From Legionella sp. (GTDB lineage: Bacteria > Pseudomonadota > Gammaproteobacteria > Legionellales > Legionellaceae): a DNA stretch of 64,000 bases. The position numbers and the translations under genes were made by a program. The stretch spans positions 62,001-126,000 of the forward strand of contig JARLJR010000085.1 in the NCBI GenBank assembly GCA_031291095.1, in the 5' to 3' direction. Position 1 is the first letter of the stretch, and every line of letters starts with the position of its first letter. The notes under the pieces were generated by a model, which made no database searches, had not been told where the DNA came from, and was given only the letters and a program-made list of their open reading frames with translations. Below are positions 19,050-29,757 of this stretch, in pieces.

Positions 19050-21047
19050 ATGAACCCAAGCATATTTCACTCAGGAAGAGATGCACTTATTTTAGTGTTA
19101 AAAAATAAAAACCAAGCTCAATCATTAGCACCTAAAACCCTTTATCGCTTAGCATTATCAGGTGCCCCATCGCTTCAATCTGACGCCCTTGATGTGCTTT
19201 TTAAACAATCCACAGCTGAGGCTAGAACGTTTCAGAGATTTGTTCTCACTTCATGGATAAAGCATCCTGAAAATACGTTAATTCCAGAAGATGATAAGTT
19301 ACACGATTATCTACCTACTTTAGCTGAGCCTGAACGGTTATTTATGCTTGTACTGATGGCTAAGAGAAAAAAATTGTCTTATCCCATCCAAGATAGTTAT
19401 ACCATTAGTTATTGGCATTTTCCTTGGACAAATCAGCATCAACATAAGAAATTATTTAATGCCTTAGCGGGTGAAGTACAACTCTTGGCCAAAGACGCAA
19501 TGGAAAGTGATGAGCTACAAGAAAATAGGAGAATACACTATTTTGGCAACATGATTGATTTTCTTTATTTTAAAGAAAATGCACAATTCCTTTCTTTGAT
19601 TACCACTACGCTAAAAAATACACCTCTTTTATTGTCCACTTGCTCATTACAAAATTTATATGCCCTGATTAATTTGCTTTCTGATGAGGATAAATTCGCG
19701 ATTCTGGATGAGCTCCTTTCTCTCCCCTTTTTAAGAGATGCTAATTTAAGAAGCTACAAGGCATATAAAAAATTTGACCTAAGCTTACTTGATAATGTTT
19801 TAAGCCTTTTTCTGGAATCGATGTCTGTTGAAAAAAGAACACTATGTTTTAATAAACATGCGGCGTATTTTTTAAATAATTATGCAGAGAAAGACAGAAA
19901 CTGGAAACCTTTTCCTAACCAATTCATAATCGCAGCTTTGCCTTATCTGGATAAAGTATCCATTAATCAATTTACAGACAATTTTTTAAGTTATTTTAAG
20001 AAGGGCGTGAAACTTTCTAATAAGCATGCAGAGTTAGGGCTACGTCTGATGCCCTATTTAGATAAACCCTCTTTAGAATTCCTCGCGTCACACTATTTAT
20101 GCCCTGGAAGCTTAAGTCGTCAACAACGGCACAGAGCCTGGGCATTTTTATCCGTACGCGTACTTCCTCAATGTTTTGATTTAGTGGATGCATGGATTAA
20201 AAAGAAAGGGTTTAAGGATTGTCTCGATAACTTTTTCCTTGATTTCCGCATTCCCTTACCTGAACCAAAGAAGTTGACTTATTTACAGCAATTTTATGAC
20301 GGCATACTGAAACATAAAGAAGTCGTACCACTGGAAGAAACGGAAGCTTATGCTCGCCTATTGAGTTTATGGTCTGTGCCGCATAATGAGACAAACCAAA
20401 AAATGGTGAGTGAGGGATTAAAAAAAATATTATTTACACCCTCTGCTGCAGACGACGTGCTATTAAGACCAGAAGCCCGGTTTATTTGTGAAGCCTTTTG
20501 CACAGCAACCACACCAATAACGCCCTTACCCATGCCCTTAGTAGAGCTTTTAAAAGAATATGGATTAGATATGGATGAATCGTTAACGCCGTTTTTAGTT
20601 CTCCCTACTCCTTATGAGTTGCTACAAACAGTTTCCCTAACAGAACGGCGCACCCTATTAAATATGCTACAAGCATGGGATCAACTCGTGCATAATTATC
20701 TGCACAATGAAGAAACGGCAAAAGAAGCAATTCGCCCTTTACTAGAATGGGTGGATGCGAGTAATAATTATCCGCAGCATCTTAACCAAGATCTATTGTA
20801 TATCAGCCAAAAAGCATGCCAACTCGGATTAAGCTTGTTGAGCTCTTGTCTTTTATCATGCTCACTACAACAATTACACCTCATGCAACAACTCTTAGAT
20901 GCGGGTTTATCTTTCCACACTTACCCATCAAAAGCATACCATAGAAATTATAATGAAATTAATAAGTTATATTGTTTGTCATGGATTGCCATTACCCGCC
21001 AGGATTGCATGCAACCTGAATCTAAATCTTGGTGTACAATACTGTGA
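19050..21047 (+). CDS. Alpha-helical repeat protein with C-terminal CaaX box, copy 2
   Basis: A 665-residue tandem paralogue of the preceding gene. The frame is open from 18981, but the ATG at 19050 has AAGGA seven bases upstream and gives the N-terminus MNPSIFHSGRDAL, which lines up with MNPGFFQSGRDAL of copy 1. It ends in the same KSWCTIL with a CaaX box, while residues just before it differ, so the box is under constraint rather than a recent copy artefact. Divergence is spread over the whole length, indicating an old duplication. The probable role is a prenylated secreted effector; the target is unknown. It is followed by another copy of the palindromic repeat. Confidence 0.85.
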   Translation: MNPSIFHSGRDALILVLKNKNQAQSLAPKTLYRLALSGAPSLQSDALDVLFKQSTAEARTFQRFVLTSWIKHPENTLIPEDDKLHDYLPTLAEPERLFMLVLMAKRKKLSYPIQDSYTISYWHFPWTNQHQHKKLFNALAGEVQLLAKDAMESDELQENRRIHYFGNMIDFLYFKENAQFLSLITTTLKNTPLLLSTCSLQNLYALINLLSDEDKFAILDELLSLPFLRDANLRSYKAYKKFDLSLLDNVLSLFLESMSVEKRTLCFNKHAAYFLNNYAEKDRNWKPFPNQFIIAALPYLDKVSINQFTDNFLSYFKKGVKLSNKHAELGLRLMPYLDKPSLEFLASHYLCPGSLSRQQRHRAWAFLSVRVLPQCFDLVDAWIKKKGFKDCLDNFFLDFRIPLPEPKKLTYLQQFYDGILKHKEVVPLEETEAYARLLSLWSVPHNETNQKMVSEGLKKILFTPSAADDVLLRPEARFICEAFCTATTPITPLPMPLVELLKEYGLDMDESLTPFLVLPTPYELLQTVSLTERRTLLNMLQAWDQLVHNYLHNEETAKEAIRPLLEWVDASNNYPQHLNQDLLYISQKACQLGLSLLSSCLLSCSLQQLHLMQQLLDAGLSFHTYPSKAYHRNYNEINKLYCLSWIAITRQDCMQPESKSWCTIL

Positions 21048-21059
21048 TGTAAAGAATTG

Positions 21060-21140
21060 CAGCCTTGAAGCAGCGCAGCATAATCAAGGGAACGGAGCCA
21101 GATAGACATCAGCCCCTAATTATGCAGCGTAATCAAGGCT
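21060..21140. repeat. Palindromic repeat after the second CaaX gene
   Basis: Outer arms AGCCTTGA / TCAAGGCT and inner arms with CAGCGCAGCATAAT / ATTATGCAGCG form an imperfect palindrome related to the 16153 element. It separates two convergent genes and may terminate both. Confidence 0.75.
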
Positions 21141-21143
21141 CAT

Positions 21144-24100
21144 TTACGAAAAGCCTAAAGTGTAATTTTCAAAGCCAAACTCTGCCTCGTCAAAGAATAA
21201 TTCCTCTTCGCCGTGCTCAATCCCTTCATCAAGCCGCTCTTGAATTTGATTTGCTAGATGTGACTGCAACTGGGTCTCAAATTGATAAAACTCAGCTACC
21301 GATTCAAAGCGTTTGCAATAGACTCCGCCTTTAGCTTCTTCCCGGTCAATTTCTTGAGCCAAAAACCCTAACTTCTTATTAAGCGTTTTTACCTGACTTA
21401 ACGTCTGTTGATGTAAGTCATCCAGTGCGCTTGCCAACTCGGCCTGTTGTTTTTTAATTGTAGGCAATAAGCTGTATTGCACTTGATTTTTACAATGCTT
21501 TTTAAGATCATCCAACAGCTCTTGCCGATCCGCTTCAGACTCCTGATAGAGCACCGTGCTAATAACTAAAGTCCATGTGCTTTTCCAAATAGGTTTAGGC
21601 TTTGCTGCTTCAGTAACTTTTTCGTGTAAACGAATTAAATCTGCTTTTAAATCTTCGTCTTGAATTGGATCTATTTCATCTAAATCTAAATTATCTAATG
21701 TAAAGTTTTTGATTCGATCTCTATCTTGGAAACGATGCTGCACTGTCTCTGAAAAACCACTTAAATCATCAGGTATTTCCCCTTGGATATAAGCATTTAA
21801 TTGCAAAATAGAATCTACCTGAGCCTGGAACTGAGCAGGGAATAATTTCGAATCAACGGGTTTAACAATCTTGTGACTTAACAAAGGCAATTGTTCACGT
21901 TTAAGTTGCTCTAGTTGTACACATAAATCCCGAGCACTAGCTAACTGCCGCTCATGATCTCTTTTTATTCGCTTCAACTCAGAGCCCTGAGAATTATAGC
22001 GAACGAAGTCTTTAAGTGCTGAATTGGAACCGCTGCCCTCGATCACTAAATCCAGATAATCACTAAAACCATTGTGGCCAGGTTTTAAACTAACTTCCTT
22101 AACACGGAAATTATTCATTGCTGCCAATTGAGTCTCAATTTTTGTGGCTTTAAGCTTGAAGTACTTACTCTCATCCATTAATTCTTGATGATTTTGTTCA
22201 CACTCATGCCACATTTTATTTATTTCACCACGTAACTGGGTTAGTGGTGCCAGAAGCCCCGCATCGGATTTGCCAAGTTTAGCTATTTTATTGACAATGA
22301 AATCATTCATTTCATAAAGAGCATAAACACTGTCACTATTTCTTTGTATTTCAATTAGTTGCTCCCTAATTTGTCTCCACCCGCTATGCCCGTCCAACAG
22401 GGTTGCTTTCTCTTGCTCTAGCCGGCGTAGTGCAACATTAAACTTATCACGCATTACCTGATAAATAGCCTGCTCTTTGCTCTCTTGAATAAAGGCCTTA
22501 TCCAAGGTTTTCTGCCCATTGCCGATCAGAGTTAAACCATCTAATGTGGCCAAGGTTTCTTGAATTAAGTTACGCGTATTTTTATGCCCCAAAGGAAATA
22601 TCCATAGGCCATCCAATCGCGCTTGATGCTGCATTAGAACCCTATAAAGATTTTTAATTGCTGACTTGCGCCGCTCCGGGTTGGTCTGAGTCCTTAATGA
22701 GGTAGCTGCGTTTAAAATATCACTAGCCGCATCAGTAACTGCGGTACGTTCTAATAAATATCCTAGACCACGATTACCTTTAACTGCCCATGAAAGGCTA
22801 TGCTCCAGTTCATCCGTAATTTCATCGACCACATTATTAATGTAACTATCTTTTAAGTCAGTCAAAGCAGCATCTTCTGGAAAGTCTACCTGCTGGGCAA
22901 CTTGGAGCAATTCTTGGATAACGGGTTGCATTGCATATTTCTTTTCGAAATGTGCATCAGCAAACCATCCTAGGTAGGAATTTAAAAATAAAATTAACGC
23001 ATTCAATGTATCCGCATAATTTATTTGGATTAACAAATTATCTCGAACCGATTTGCTTAACGCCGTCTCATTAGCAATAATCGTGCTAATATGCTGTTGC
23101 AATGATTTAACCTGATTTTTAGTATATGCGGCCCGATACGTGTCGAGCTCACCATCAGAGTAACGCATCATCGCGCCATTTATGTCTAATCCTGCCTTCA
23201 CATAACGCTGTGCTTGTTCTTTTTTCACCTGCGTTGTTTTTGTACTCTTAAATTCTTCGATTTCATGTAAGCGAAATTGCTCACTAATGGACACATTCGC
23301 TAAATAATTACTACGCAACTCATCGAGTGAGTCCCGTTCAACGACTGCTGCAGCTTTTGTTTGCAATGCGGCACACGTTGTCTTCCATATGTCTATAGTG
23401 GCTTGCTCAAACTCAAGTATGGCTTCCTGAAAACCTGTAAGTAACAGGCTTTGTCCCTCAAGATCTTGGCGTGCATAGGCACTAAGATAAAGTTCTTGTC
23501 CGCCAAGAGGATTAATACACTCGTGCCATTTCTCGCTTAAAGCGCGGGCTAAATTATCTTTTAGCACCAGCAACTCATTGCTTAATTGCGATAATTCATC
23601 TTGCGAATAAATAGAATATAAAAATGCTTGCCAACCATCAAATTGTTTCATTGCCACATAACGCATGGCAGCAGCAGACTGGTTATAACGATGTTGAATT
23701 GCCGTAACTTCTTGTCGTTTATGACGCAATACATCAAGGGCGTTAAACATGCGCTCACGTTCAGCATCGTCATAATAACTCCAAGATCTGGCACGTATTA
23801 AGTCTTGAGCCTCATAAATAGCTGTATATTTACCTGGCTTCTCATAGGTGGAAATTCGACGTAAAAACTCACGCACATGACTTGCTGAATCAAGGTAAGT
23901 TTGTATTGTCAAAAATCCTTCGGAAAGTTCGGTATTAAAAAAAGTACCTCTCCCCAGTGAAGCGGCTGTGGTAATCGTCACCGTATTAGGCTTGCCAGCC
24001 TTTCTCAACCAGGATTGCTTATTGTCCATATCCAACACGCCAATAGTACGTGCTGCACCATAATGTGCCGTTAACATTTCTTGAAGATAACGAACCTCAT

Positions 24101-27100
24101 TCGCATCTTGTGCAATGAACACAATAGGCTGATCATTTACAGCATTAGCAATTACATTTTGAATCATCCTACAATACTGTTCTTCGTGTTTCGTAGGAGC
24201 TACTGCCAATTCGTTCTGAGCGTCATGCATGCATGACGGAATAGCGCTGGCAACAGTGACATTTAACTGCTCACATAACTCTCCTAACTTATCAGCATTG
24301 ATTGTTTTAGACAGCCCAATAATGCGTCCCTGAGCTTTATAATCATCAACTAAATCTTTTACCGATGCCTGGGCAATCGTACTACGTACTGGATTAAGAG
24401 GGAATTTCCGTCCTAAAGCTCCATCTTCTTTTTCTAAACGGACATGCAAAAATTGCGCTACCTCTTGAGCGATGCTCATCCCCTTCTGAGCTGCCTTCAA
24501 GCTATAAGGTACTGCGGTATAGATATTTGCCCCATGGGTTAAAACTTCAAAGTCTTCCCCTTCGACCATACGTTGAGCCGCTACAGCAGAATCCATCCAC
24601 ACATTTAATTGATCATTAGCTATATTTTTCAATTTAGACCGATGACTGCCTGTTGGAGCATGTTGTTCTAAAAAGCTTCTTAGCTGAGTAATATCTTGTC
24701 GTTCGCTCCATGCGCCAAACTGAGTTACGTTTTTAAACTGAGGCTGATTAATAAACTCATGAACCAACGGATAAATCCAGGCATCAGGGTGCTCACCCGA
24801 CTTATTAACTGTCAAACTAAATACTTGTTTGTCATTTAACGCCGAAAGATCGGGACTGCAAAGAATTAAATTAGTTGATAATGAATGACCATTTTTTTCA
24901 GCAATTAAGGTCTCTCGTCTTTGCTTCGCACGTTGTCGATATAAAGCCAAATCCCCCATGGTAGAGCAATTGATTCCCCCCTTATTATAAGTTCCCAAAG
25001 CTGAATCAGCCTCAAGATAACTGGAATCAATGCCTACAGAAGCAAAGAAATCTTTATGGCCAAGGCCATAATAATCGTGTGTTATTTGCTCACGATTTGC
25101 ATAGCACAAATCAACTGTGCCACCATCAGCTTGGACCCATTGCATCACTGCAAACAGTGTATTAATGACTCGTGCATCTTGGTCAGAAGCAATCTGCATC
25201 AACACATTACGTCGTTCATTTTTTAATGACAACAATACCGCCGCCAGTTGCGGAGCATAAATAATTTGGCCTGTTGCCCGTTCATATTGTTCACGCAATA
25301 CGGCAATTAAGTTTAGTTGGGCATTTAATTTGTCTGCAGATGAACTATTCGGTTGGCGTATCGTTGCAATCAAATGATCTGAAATCAATCGTAACTCGGC
25401 TCGAGAAAGCGTCGTTAAATCGTTATATTTTGTGCCCATTCCTTTAATCACTAAAGGAGCTTCTTTGCCAATAGCATTAATGTAGGTAATTTGTTGGGCT
25501 AAGTCATGTTGCTCCTGGGCAGTTAAATCAACATCTCCAAGCATATCTTTAACTTCGGCAACAACATGAGCTACTTGTGACATATCAAATTGTTCTTGTA
25601 CCACCTGTTCCGCAGTCTTAGTAACCGTAATGCCAAATTCTACATCATATTGCTCTGCGCGGCCTTTTTTAGGATCTTTATCAAACTGCTCAATATAAGC
25701 CTTTAACTCTTTGGCGCTTCCATTTAATAAGCTGATAAACTGCTCTAAGTCAGGGTAAGGAGGGCTTTCAAATAAAGAAACAATCTCTTCTAAATTAAAC
25801 TCTTGTATTTCAAGACCTTCATGTAATTTAAACAGTAATGGCAATTTATCGTCAGCAACATTTTGTCCATAAGCCGTTAGTATCTTGATCCAGGCATTTA
25901 CAACAGGCTTACTAGCACGAACAAACTTAGCCAGTAACTCGTCATATTGGGCCAGCTCCCCCGCACTACCTGTTTTACATGCTTTAATTAATGAGGCCAT
26001 TAAAGGGAGTATTGTGCTTTCTGAACCTGAAAAACCTTCAAGAACATAGAAAGTGTGAGCAATAATCTGCTCCAACAACACACTATTTACGTGTTGTACA
26101 TCGATTTTTTTGATCAAATCCATCCAAGCATCAAATAAAGCATAAACCTGGGAGGGCTTGCTACTGGATAATTCATAAATCTGTATTAACTGCTCAAATG
26201 GGAATAACGTAGTCCTAGACAAATTGTGTCCAAATGACAACTGTAATAATTTCATATAAGTAGCAAAATCAACAACGCCTGCTATTCTATATTGCATTAA
26301 GCTAGACACCTGCTGAATGGCATTATCGAATTGCTCTTCAGAATAACCCGATTCTGCATGCATCGCATTTAATAGAATATCTAATTGGTCAACAACCTTG
26401 TCTTCTGCTATTTGACTAAACCCCGTGAGCAAATTCCCCATCTGCTCAGGGGTAAATGTGCCGCGTTGATCATTAGAACTAAATTCATTACTTAATCGAC
26501 TAACACAACGGCGAAAATCATTATGATTATTATTTTTGAGATAAATTAAGGCGTTAATGAGTTCAGCGAGCTCATCAAATTGTTTGCTTTGGTCAAGCTC
26601 AAAATCTTCATCAAATTCATCTTCATAAAAATCAGAAGCTAAGCTTAGCAAATAATCGTCAAAATCTTGATTTGCTGTTTGCAATGAGTTTATGGCCTTA
26701 ATAATATATTCTTCATAATCTTCAGGATTATTTGGCTTTTTCAGACTCATTACCGGCATGCTGCCTATTATTGTATTAGATAAAGCTCCCTGGATTAAAT
26801 TTAAAATAGTAAGTTCTTGCTGCTCAACATTCTCCATCGCGCCTAAATTAACTGCTTCAACGCTTACTGCCTGAACAATTTCAATCAATTTTTCTAGAGA
26901 CGGCAAACGGTAAGATGTCTCAATATCAATATCAGCAAGCAACACTAATAATAAGGTTCGCAGGTCTTCAGGAAGAGCTAAAATATTCCGCGCTAAAGTT
27001 TTAACTTGAGTTTCAAATTCTGAATCAGGTACTTCAGCCGCATCATTGTATGGAGAAATATCATCACTAATTAAGGACAGTAACATCATGAATTGTGCTA

Positions 27101-29558
27101 AAGAAGTCGGCTCTTCTGCGAAACATTCTGATAAGTGTTGGCCTAACTTAGCAGTCGGATGTAAGTGCCTTAATAGCACATTGATATTAAACGAATTAAT
27201 CTCGGTAGTTTTGGCTTGCTCTAGAATAAGGCGTGTTTTGTAATTATCAATAAAGGATGCGCCAAGATGGCCGTAAGCATGCAGCGAGTTTAGAGAAAGA
27301 GCCATGAGTGTGAGCATATTAACTCGTGCATCAGAGGTCGCAACATTCTCTTCTTGTGGTTCCACTGGTGGTTTAGCCAGCTCATCCAGTAACACCTTTA
27401 ACGTTTCATTATTGGCATGCACATTATTCGCTGAAATAAGGGGTATGTAATCAGCCTTCTTATTCTCAGGTATCTCTATAGCTGAGCCATGATTGAGTAA
27501 TAACGTATCGAACAGGACATTCAACTCATGTAAAGATGGCATGTGATCTTGCTCATAAGCCCCTAACGCCCCCAGGCACATTAAGAGAACGGGCATCAAC
27601 CCTGTCTTCACATCGGCTCCAGGAGTAATAGTTTTGGCAACAGCCATCATTTTATCAATTAAGTTCTGGACTGCAGTACCTGGGTCGTGCTCTTCGGTAC
27701 AAGAACGTTTTCCGGTTGTAGTTAAAAGAATAATACCGAGTAATGCCGTTCTAATATCATGACCTAAATGGCCGTACTTTGCGTTTATTTGGGCCTCAAT
27801 AGCTTCATAAACATCCAAACCATAAGCCCAATCCTGTGTACCAATAAAGCGATAAAATTGGGTACGTAATTCTTCAACTGTGTGATCACCAGCAGCAAAG
27901 AACGTACAAAGCTCTTGTGAATTTTTAAACTCTAGCGCATTGACCTGCCCAGAAATTAATCCCATGTGTTGGGAAACAATACGATAATCCAGGTCATAAT
28001 AAGCAGCAAAATCCAAACCATAAAGATGTGCCAATTGCTCTTTAGGATCAGCTGAATTTTTAATAATAAACAAAGCTCTATCCAAAGCGGGTTTCATATG
28101 CTTAATATTTACTAGAGGACAACTCGCAGGTAAATCCCGAGCAAGCTCTCCTAATTCGGTGAGAAAATAAGAATAAGCATCAAATAATTCATTAAAATTA
28201 GTTCGCGCACCAGCTGCTTTATGCTGACTCACTAATGAGCACCACCACATATATTGCTCAGGAGTTAACTCAGATAATTTTTTAAGATTCTCAATACCCT
28301 TAGGTGTTGCCAAGTCCTCATAACTTTGGGGGGCTTCGAGAAATAAGGCATGTAAATTGTTAAAAAGCTCTTGCTCATGAAGCGTTTTAAATTGCTGTAG
28401 AACTAAGACAACCCCATCAGCACCGGCATTAGCCAATACATAAGCTAAACCGTGATAATGTGAATTAGTTAAAGGTAAAAATTTCAATAAATTATGAATA
28501 CGTCGTATTTTCAGCGGCTCCGGTTCCAACTCCGAAAGGAAAAAATTTAACGCGTTTAAACGTGTTTCTGTTGCGATTTTTGGTGCAAATAAATGAGCAA
28601 ATTCAGTTTCATAACGTACACTATTCGGTGATTCATCTCCAAGTAGGGTAAATTGCTGAAATGAACCGCTAACGGTTGGATTCATCAATTCGGGAAGAAT
28701 CGTTAATGGTGTAATCGTATCAAGATGCTGCGCTTCCAGCTCTGGGCTATAACATAAAACCAGCCCTTCTTCATTGGTAGTTTGGAGAGAAAACCCCGCA
28801 GGTAGATTATCCAAAACTACCCCATAAGTGAACTCAGGATAATAACGAATAATTTGCTCCATGGCTTCAGTTTGCACGTGGGTTATTTTCTTACCCTTCT
28901 CGGTGGATACTCCCACCAATCGGTCCCATAAGAGCTGTAAATCTGGAGCTTTATCTTTAAAAAGTTTATTAGCAAAACGCTTTGATTTTGCATTAATCGT
29001 TTCACGCTCAATAAGCTCACCAAGTGTATCCATGGGCACAGACGGCTTCTGAGCAACCGCATCAACGACAACAGCCTCTCGTTGCGTTCTTAAGCTTGTG
29101 GCTATAGGTAGGCTGGGTTGTGTAGTGAATGAGGACTCCCCTACTGGGATTTGTATATTTAAACTTGCCCCTTGGGTGCCTTCAAGCCAATTTTTCTTAG
29201 ATTTCCTTAGGGAAAAAACAATAGGTTGAAAAGATCGGACAGCCTGAGGTAACTCAGTAATATTTTGTTGAAAATCAAGCGCTAATCTGCGTCGCTTACT
29301 TGCCAAATAGGCATCATCAAAAGCTAATTGAGCACTACTACTCTTTAAAGATGCTATGTGTAATTTATAAGTATGAGGATGTGCAGGGTTTAAAAGAAAC
29401 TCGACAAGCTGCGCCACATGCTCTGCTTCAAGCGCCTCACATTTTAAGCGAACAAGTACTTCTTTCGATGCAGGTTGAGCCAGTCCATAAGTACGTTCTA
29501 AATAATCAGTAAACTCTTGGACGGTATCAAAACTCAGCGTATCCACAGTGATCTTCAT
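21144..29558 (-). CDS. Giant protein with SecA-like, Walker A-deficient helicase core
   Basis: A 2804-residue protein. The middle carries a degenerate SecA DEAD/helicase fold. Near residue 1450 the stretch corresponding to the SecA nucleotide loop reads IASDQDARVI in place of TGEGKTLV. Near 1743 GRIIGLSKTI corresponds to LAGMTGT, near 1800 QPIVFIAQDANEVRYLQEML to the second RecA lobe, and near 1863 TITTAASLGRGTFF to TIATNMAGRGTDI. Long helical regions flank the core, with a coiled-coil-rich C-terminal third. The C-terminus is acidic (EHGEEELFFDEAEF), like Dot/Icm E-block signals. It is clearly not the housekeeping translocase. The role is probably host-directed scaffold or motor-derived; this is inference. 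The ATG has AAGGGGA eight bases upstream. Confidence 0.85.
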   Translation of the reverse strand: MKITVDTLSFDTVQEFTDYLERTYGLAQPASKEVLVRLKCEALEAEHVAQLVEFLLNPAHPHTYKLHIASLKSSSAQLAFDDAYLASKRRRLALDFQQNITELPQAVRSFQPIVFSLRKSKKNWLEGTQGASLNIQIPVGESSFTTQPSLPIATSLRTQREAVVVDAVAQKPSVPMDTLGELIERETINAKSKRFANKLFKDKAPDLQLLWDRLVGVSTEKGKKITHVQTEAMEQIIRYYPEFTYGVVLDNLPAGFSLQTTNEEGLVLCYSPELEAQHLDTITPLTILPELMNPTVSGSFQQFTLLGDESPNSVRYETEFAHLFAPKIATETRLNALNFFLSELEPEPLKIRRIHNLLKFLPLTNSHYHGLAYVLANAGADGVVLVLQQFKTLHEQELFNNLHALFLEAPQSYEDLATPKGIENLKKLSELTPEQYMWWCSLVSQHKAAGARTNFNELFDAYSYFLTELGELARDLPASCPLVNIKHMKPALDRALFIIKNSADPKEQLAHLYGLDFAAYYDLDYRIVSQHMGLISGQVNALEFKNSQELCTFFAAGDHTVEELRTQFYRFIGTQDWAYGLDVYEAIEAQINAKYGHLGHDIRTALLGIILLTTTGKRSCTEEHDPGTAVQNLIDKMMAVAKTITPGADVKTGLMPVLLMCLGALGAYEQDHMPSLHELNVLFDTLLLNHGSAIEIPENKKADYIPLISANNVHANNETLKVLLDELAKPPVEPQEENVATSDARVNMLTLMALSLNSLHAYGHLGASFIDNYKTRLILEQAKTTEINSFNINVLLRHLHPTAKLGQHLSECFAEEPTSLAQFMMLLSLISDDISPYNDAAEVPDSEFETQVKTLARNILALPEDLRTLLLVLLADIDIETSYRLPSLEKLIEIVQAVSVEAVNLGAMENVEQQELTILNLIQGALSNTIIGSMPVMSLKKPNNPEDYEEYIIKAINSLQTANQDFDDYLLSLASDFYEDEFDEDFELDQSKQFDELAELINALIYLKNNNHNDFRRCVSRLSNEFSSNDQRGTFTPEQMGNLLTGFSQIAEDKVVDQLDILLNAMHAESGYSEEQFDNAIQQVSSLMQYRIAGVVDFATYMKLLQLSFGHNLSRTTLFPFEQLIQIYELSSSKPSQVYALFDAWMDLIKKIDVQHVNSVLLEQIIAHTFYVLEGFSGSESTILPLMASLIKACKTGSAGELAQYDELLAKFVRASKPVVNAWIKILTAYGQNVADDKLPLLFKLHEGLEIQEFNLEEIVSLFESPPYPDLEQFISLLNGSAKELKAYIEQFDKDPKKGRAEQYDVEFGITVTKTAEQVVQEQFDMSQVAHVVAEVKDMLGDVDLTAQEQHDLAQQITYINAIGKEAPLVIKGMGTKYNDLTTLSRAELRLISDHLIATIRQPNSSSADKLNAQLNLIAVLREQYERATGQIIYAPQLAAVLLSLKNERRNVLMQIASDQDARVINTLFAVMQWVQADGGTVDLCYANREQITHDYYGLGHKDFFASVGIDSSYLEADSALGTYNKGGINCSTMGDLALYRQRAKQRRETLIAEKNGHSLSTNLILCSPDLSALNDKQVFSLTVNKSGEHPDAWIYPLVHEFINQPQFKNVTQFGAWSERQDITQLRSFLEQHAPTGSHRSKLKNIANDQLNVWMDSAVAAQRMVEGEDFEVLTHGANIYTAVPYSLKAAQKGMSIAQEVAQFLHVRLEKEDGALGRKFPLNPVRSTIAQASVKDLVDDYKAQGRIIGLSKTINADKLGELCEQLNVTVASAIPSCMHDAQNELAVAPTKHEEQYCRMIQNVIANAVNDQPIVFIAQDANEVRYLQEMLTAHYGAARTIGVLDMDNKQSWLRKAGKPNTVTITTAASLGRGTFFNTELSEGFLTIQTYLDSASHVREFLRRISTYEKPGKYTAIYEAQDLIRARSWSYYDDAERERMFNALDVLRHKRQEVTAIQHRYNQSAAAMRYVAMKQFDGWQAFLYSIYSQDELSQLSNELLVLKDNLARALSEKWHECINPLGGQELYLSAYARQDLEGQSLLLTGFQEAILEFEQATIDIWKTTCAALQTKAAAVVERDSLDELRSNYLANVSISEQFRLHEIEEFKSTKTTQVKKEQAQRYVKAGLDINGAMMRYSDGELDTYRAAYTKNQVKSLQQHISTIIANETALSKSVRDNLLIQINYADTLNALILFLNSYLGWFADAHFEKKYAMQPVIQELLQVAQQVDFPEDAALTDLKDSYINNVVDEITDELEHSLSWAVKGNRGLGYLLERTAVTDAASDILNAATSLRTQTNPERRKSAIKNLYRVLMQHQARLDGLWIFPLGHKNTRNLIQETLATLDGLTLIGNGQKTLDKAFIQESKEQAIYQVMRDKFNVALRRLEQEKATLLDGHSGWRQIREQLIEIQRNSDSVYALYEMNDFIVNKIAKLGKSDAGLLAPLTQLRGEINKMWHECEQNHQELMDESKYFKLKATKIETQLAAMNNFRVKEVSLKPGHNGFSDYLDLVIEGSGSNSALKDFVRYNSQGSELKRIKRDHERQLASARDLCVQLEQLKREQLPLLSHKIVKPVDSKLFPAQFQAQVDSILQLNAYIQGEIPDDLSGFSETVQHRFQDRDRIKNFTLDNLDLDEIDPIQDEDLKADLIRLHEKVTEAAKPKPIWKSTWTLVISTVLYQESEADRQELLDDLKKHCKNQVQYSLLPTIKKQQAELASALDDLHQQTLSQVKTLNKKLGFLAQEIDREEAKGGVYCKRFESVAEFYQFETQLQSHLANQIQERLDEGIEHGEEELFFDEAEFGFENYTLGFS

Positions 29559-29671
29559 GCAGCCATCCCCTTCAAATAATGAATACTTATATCTTATTGT
29601 TCATTGAGTGCGAAAATATAGCACAAATAGCCTTAAGATAATATGAAGGAATGAATAATTTCAGCTCAACT

Positions 29672-29757
29672 TTAGTTAATCATGATGAGGCTCAGCAATA
29701 TCACATTACTTGTCTCATGGTTACGTAAGTAAATGGTCTGATGCAGATGTTCTAGAG
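29672..29757 (-). pseudogene. C-terminal remnant of a DUF2490 gene
   Basis: Read on the minus strand, this stretch encodes LHQTIYLRNHETSNVILLSL and ends IMIN-stop. The intact DUF2490 gene at 35918 ends with almost the same residues (SRNHETSNVILLSLLMIN), and the DNA is also clearly similar (compare 35917-36003). Nothing homologous continues beyond about 29757. The fragment sits just downstream of the export cassette, whereas the intact copy lies upstream of it. Confidence 0.8.

Noticed and set aside
21144-29558. Housekeeping SecA translocase
   Set aside because: The protein is three times too long, lacks Walker A and lacks the C-terminal zinc motif; only the fold-like motifs are shared.
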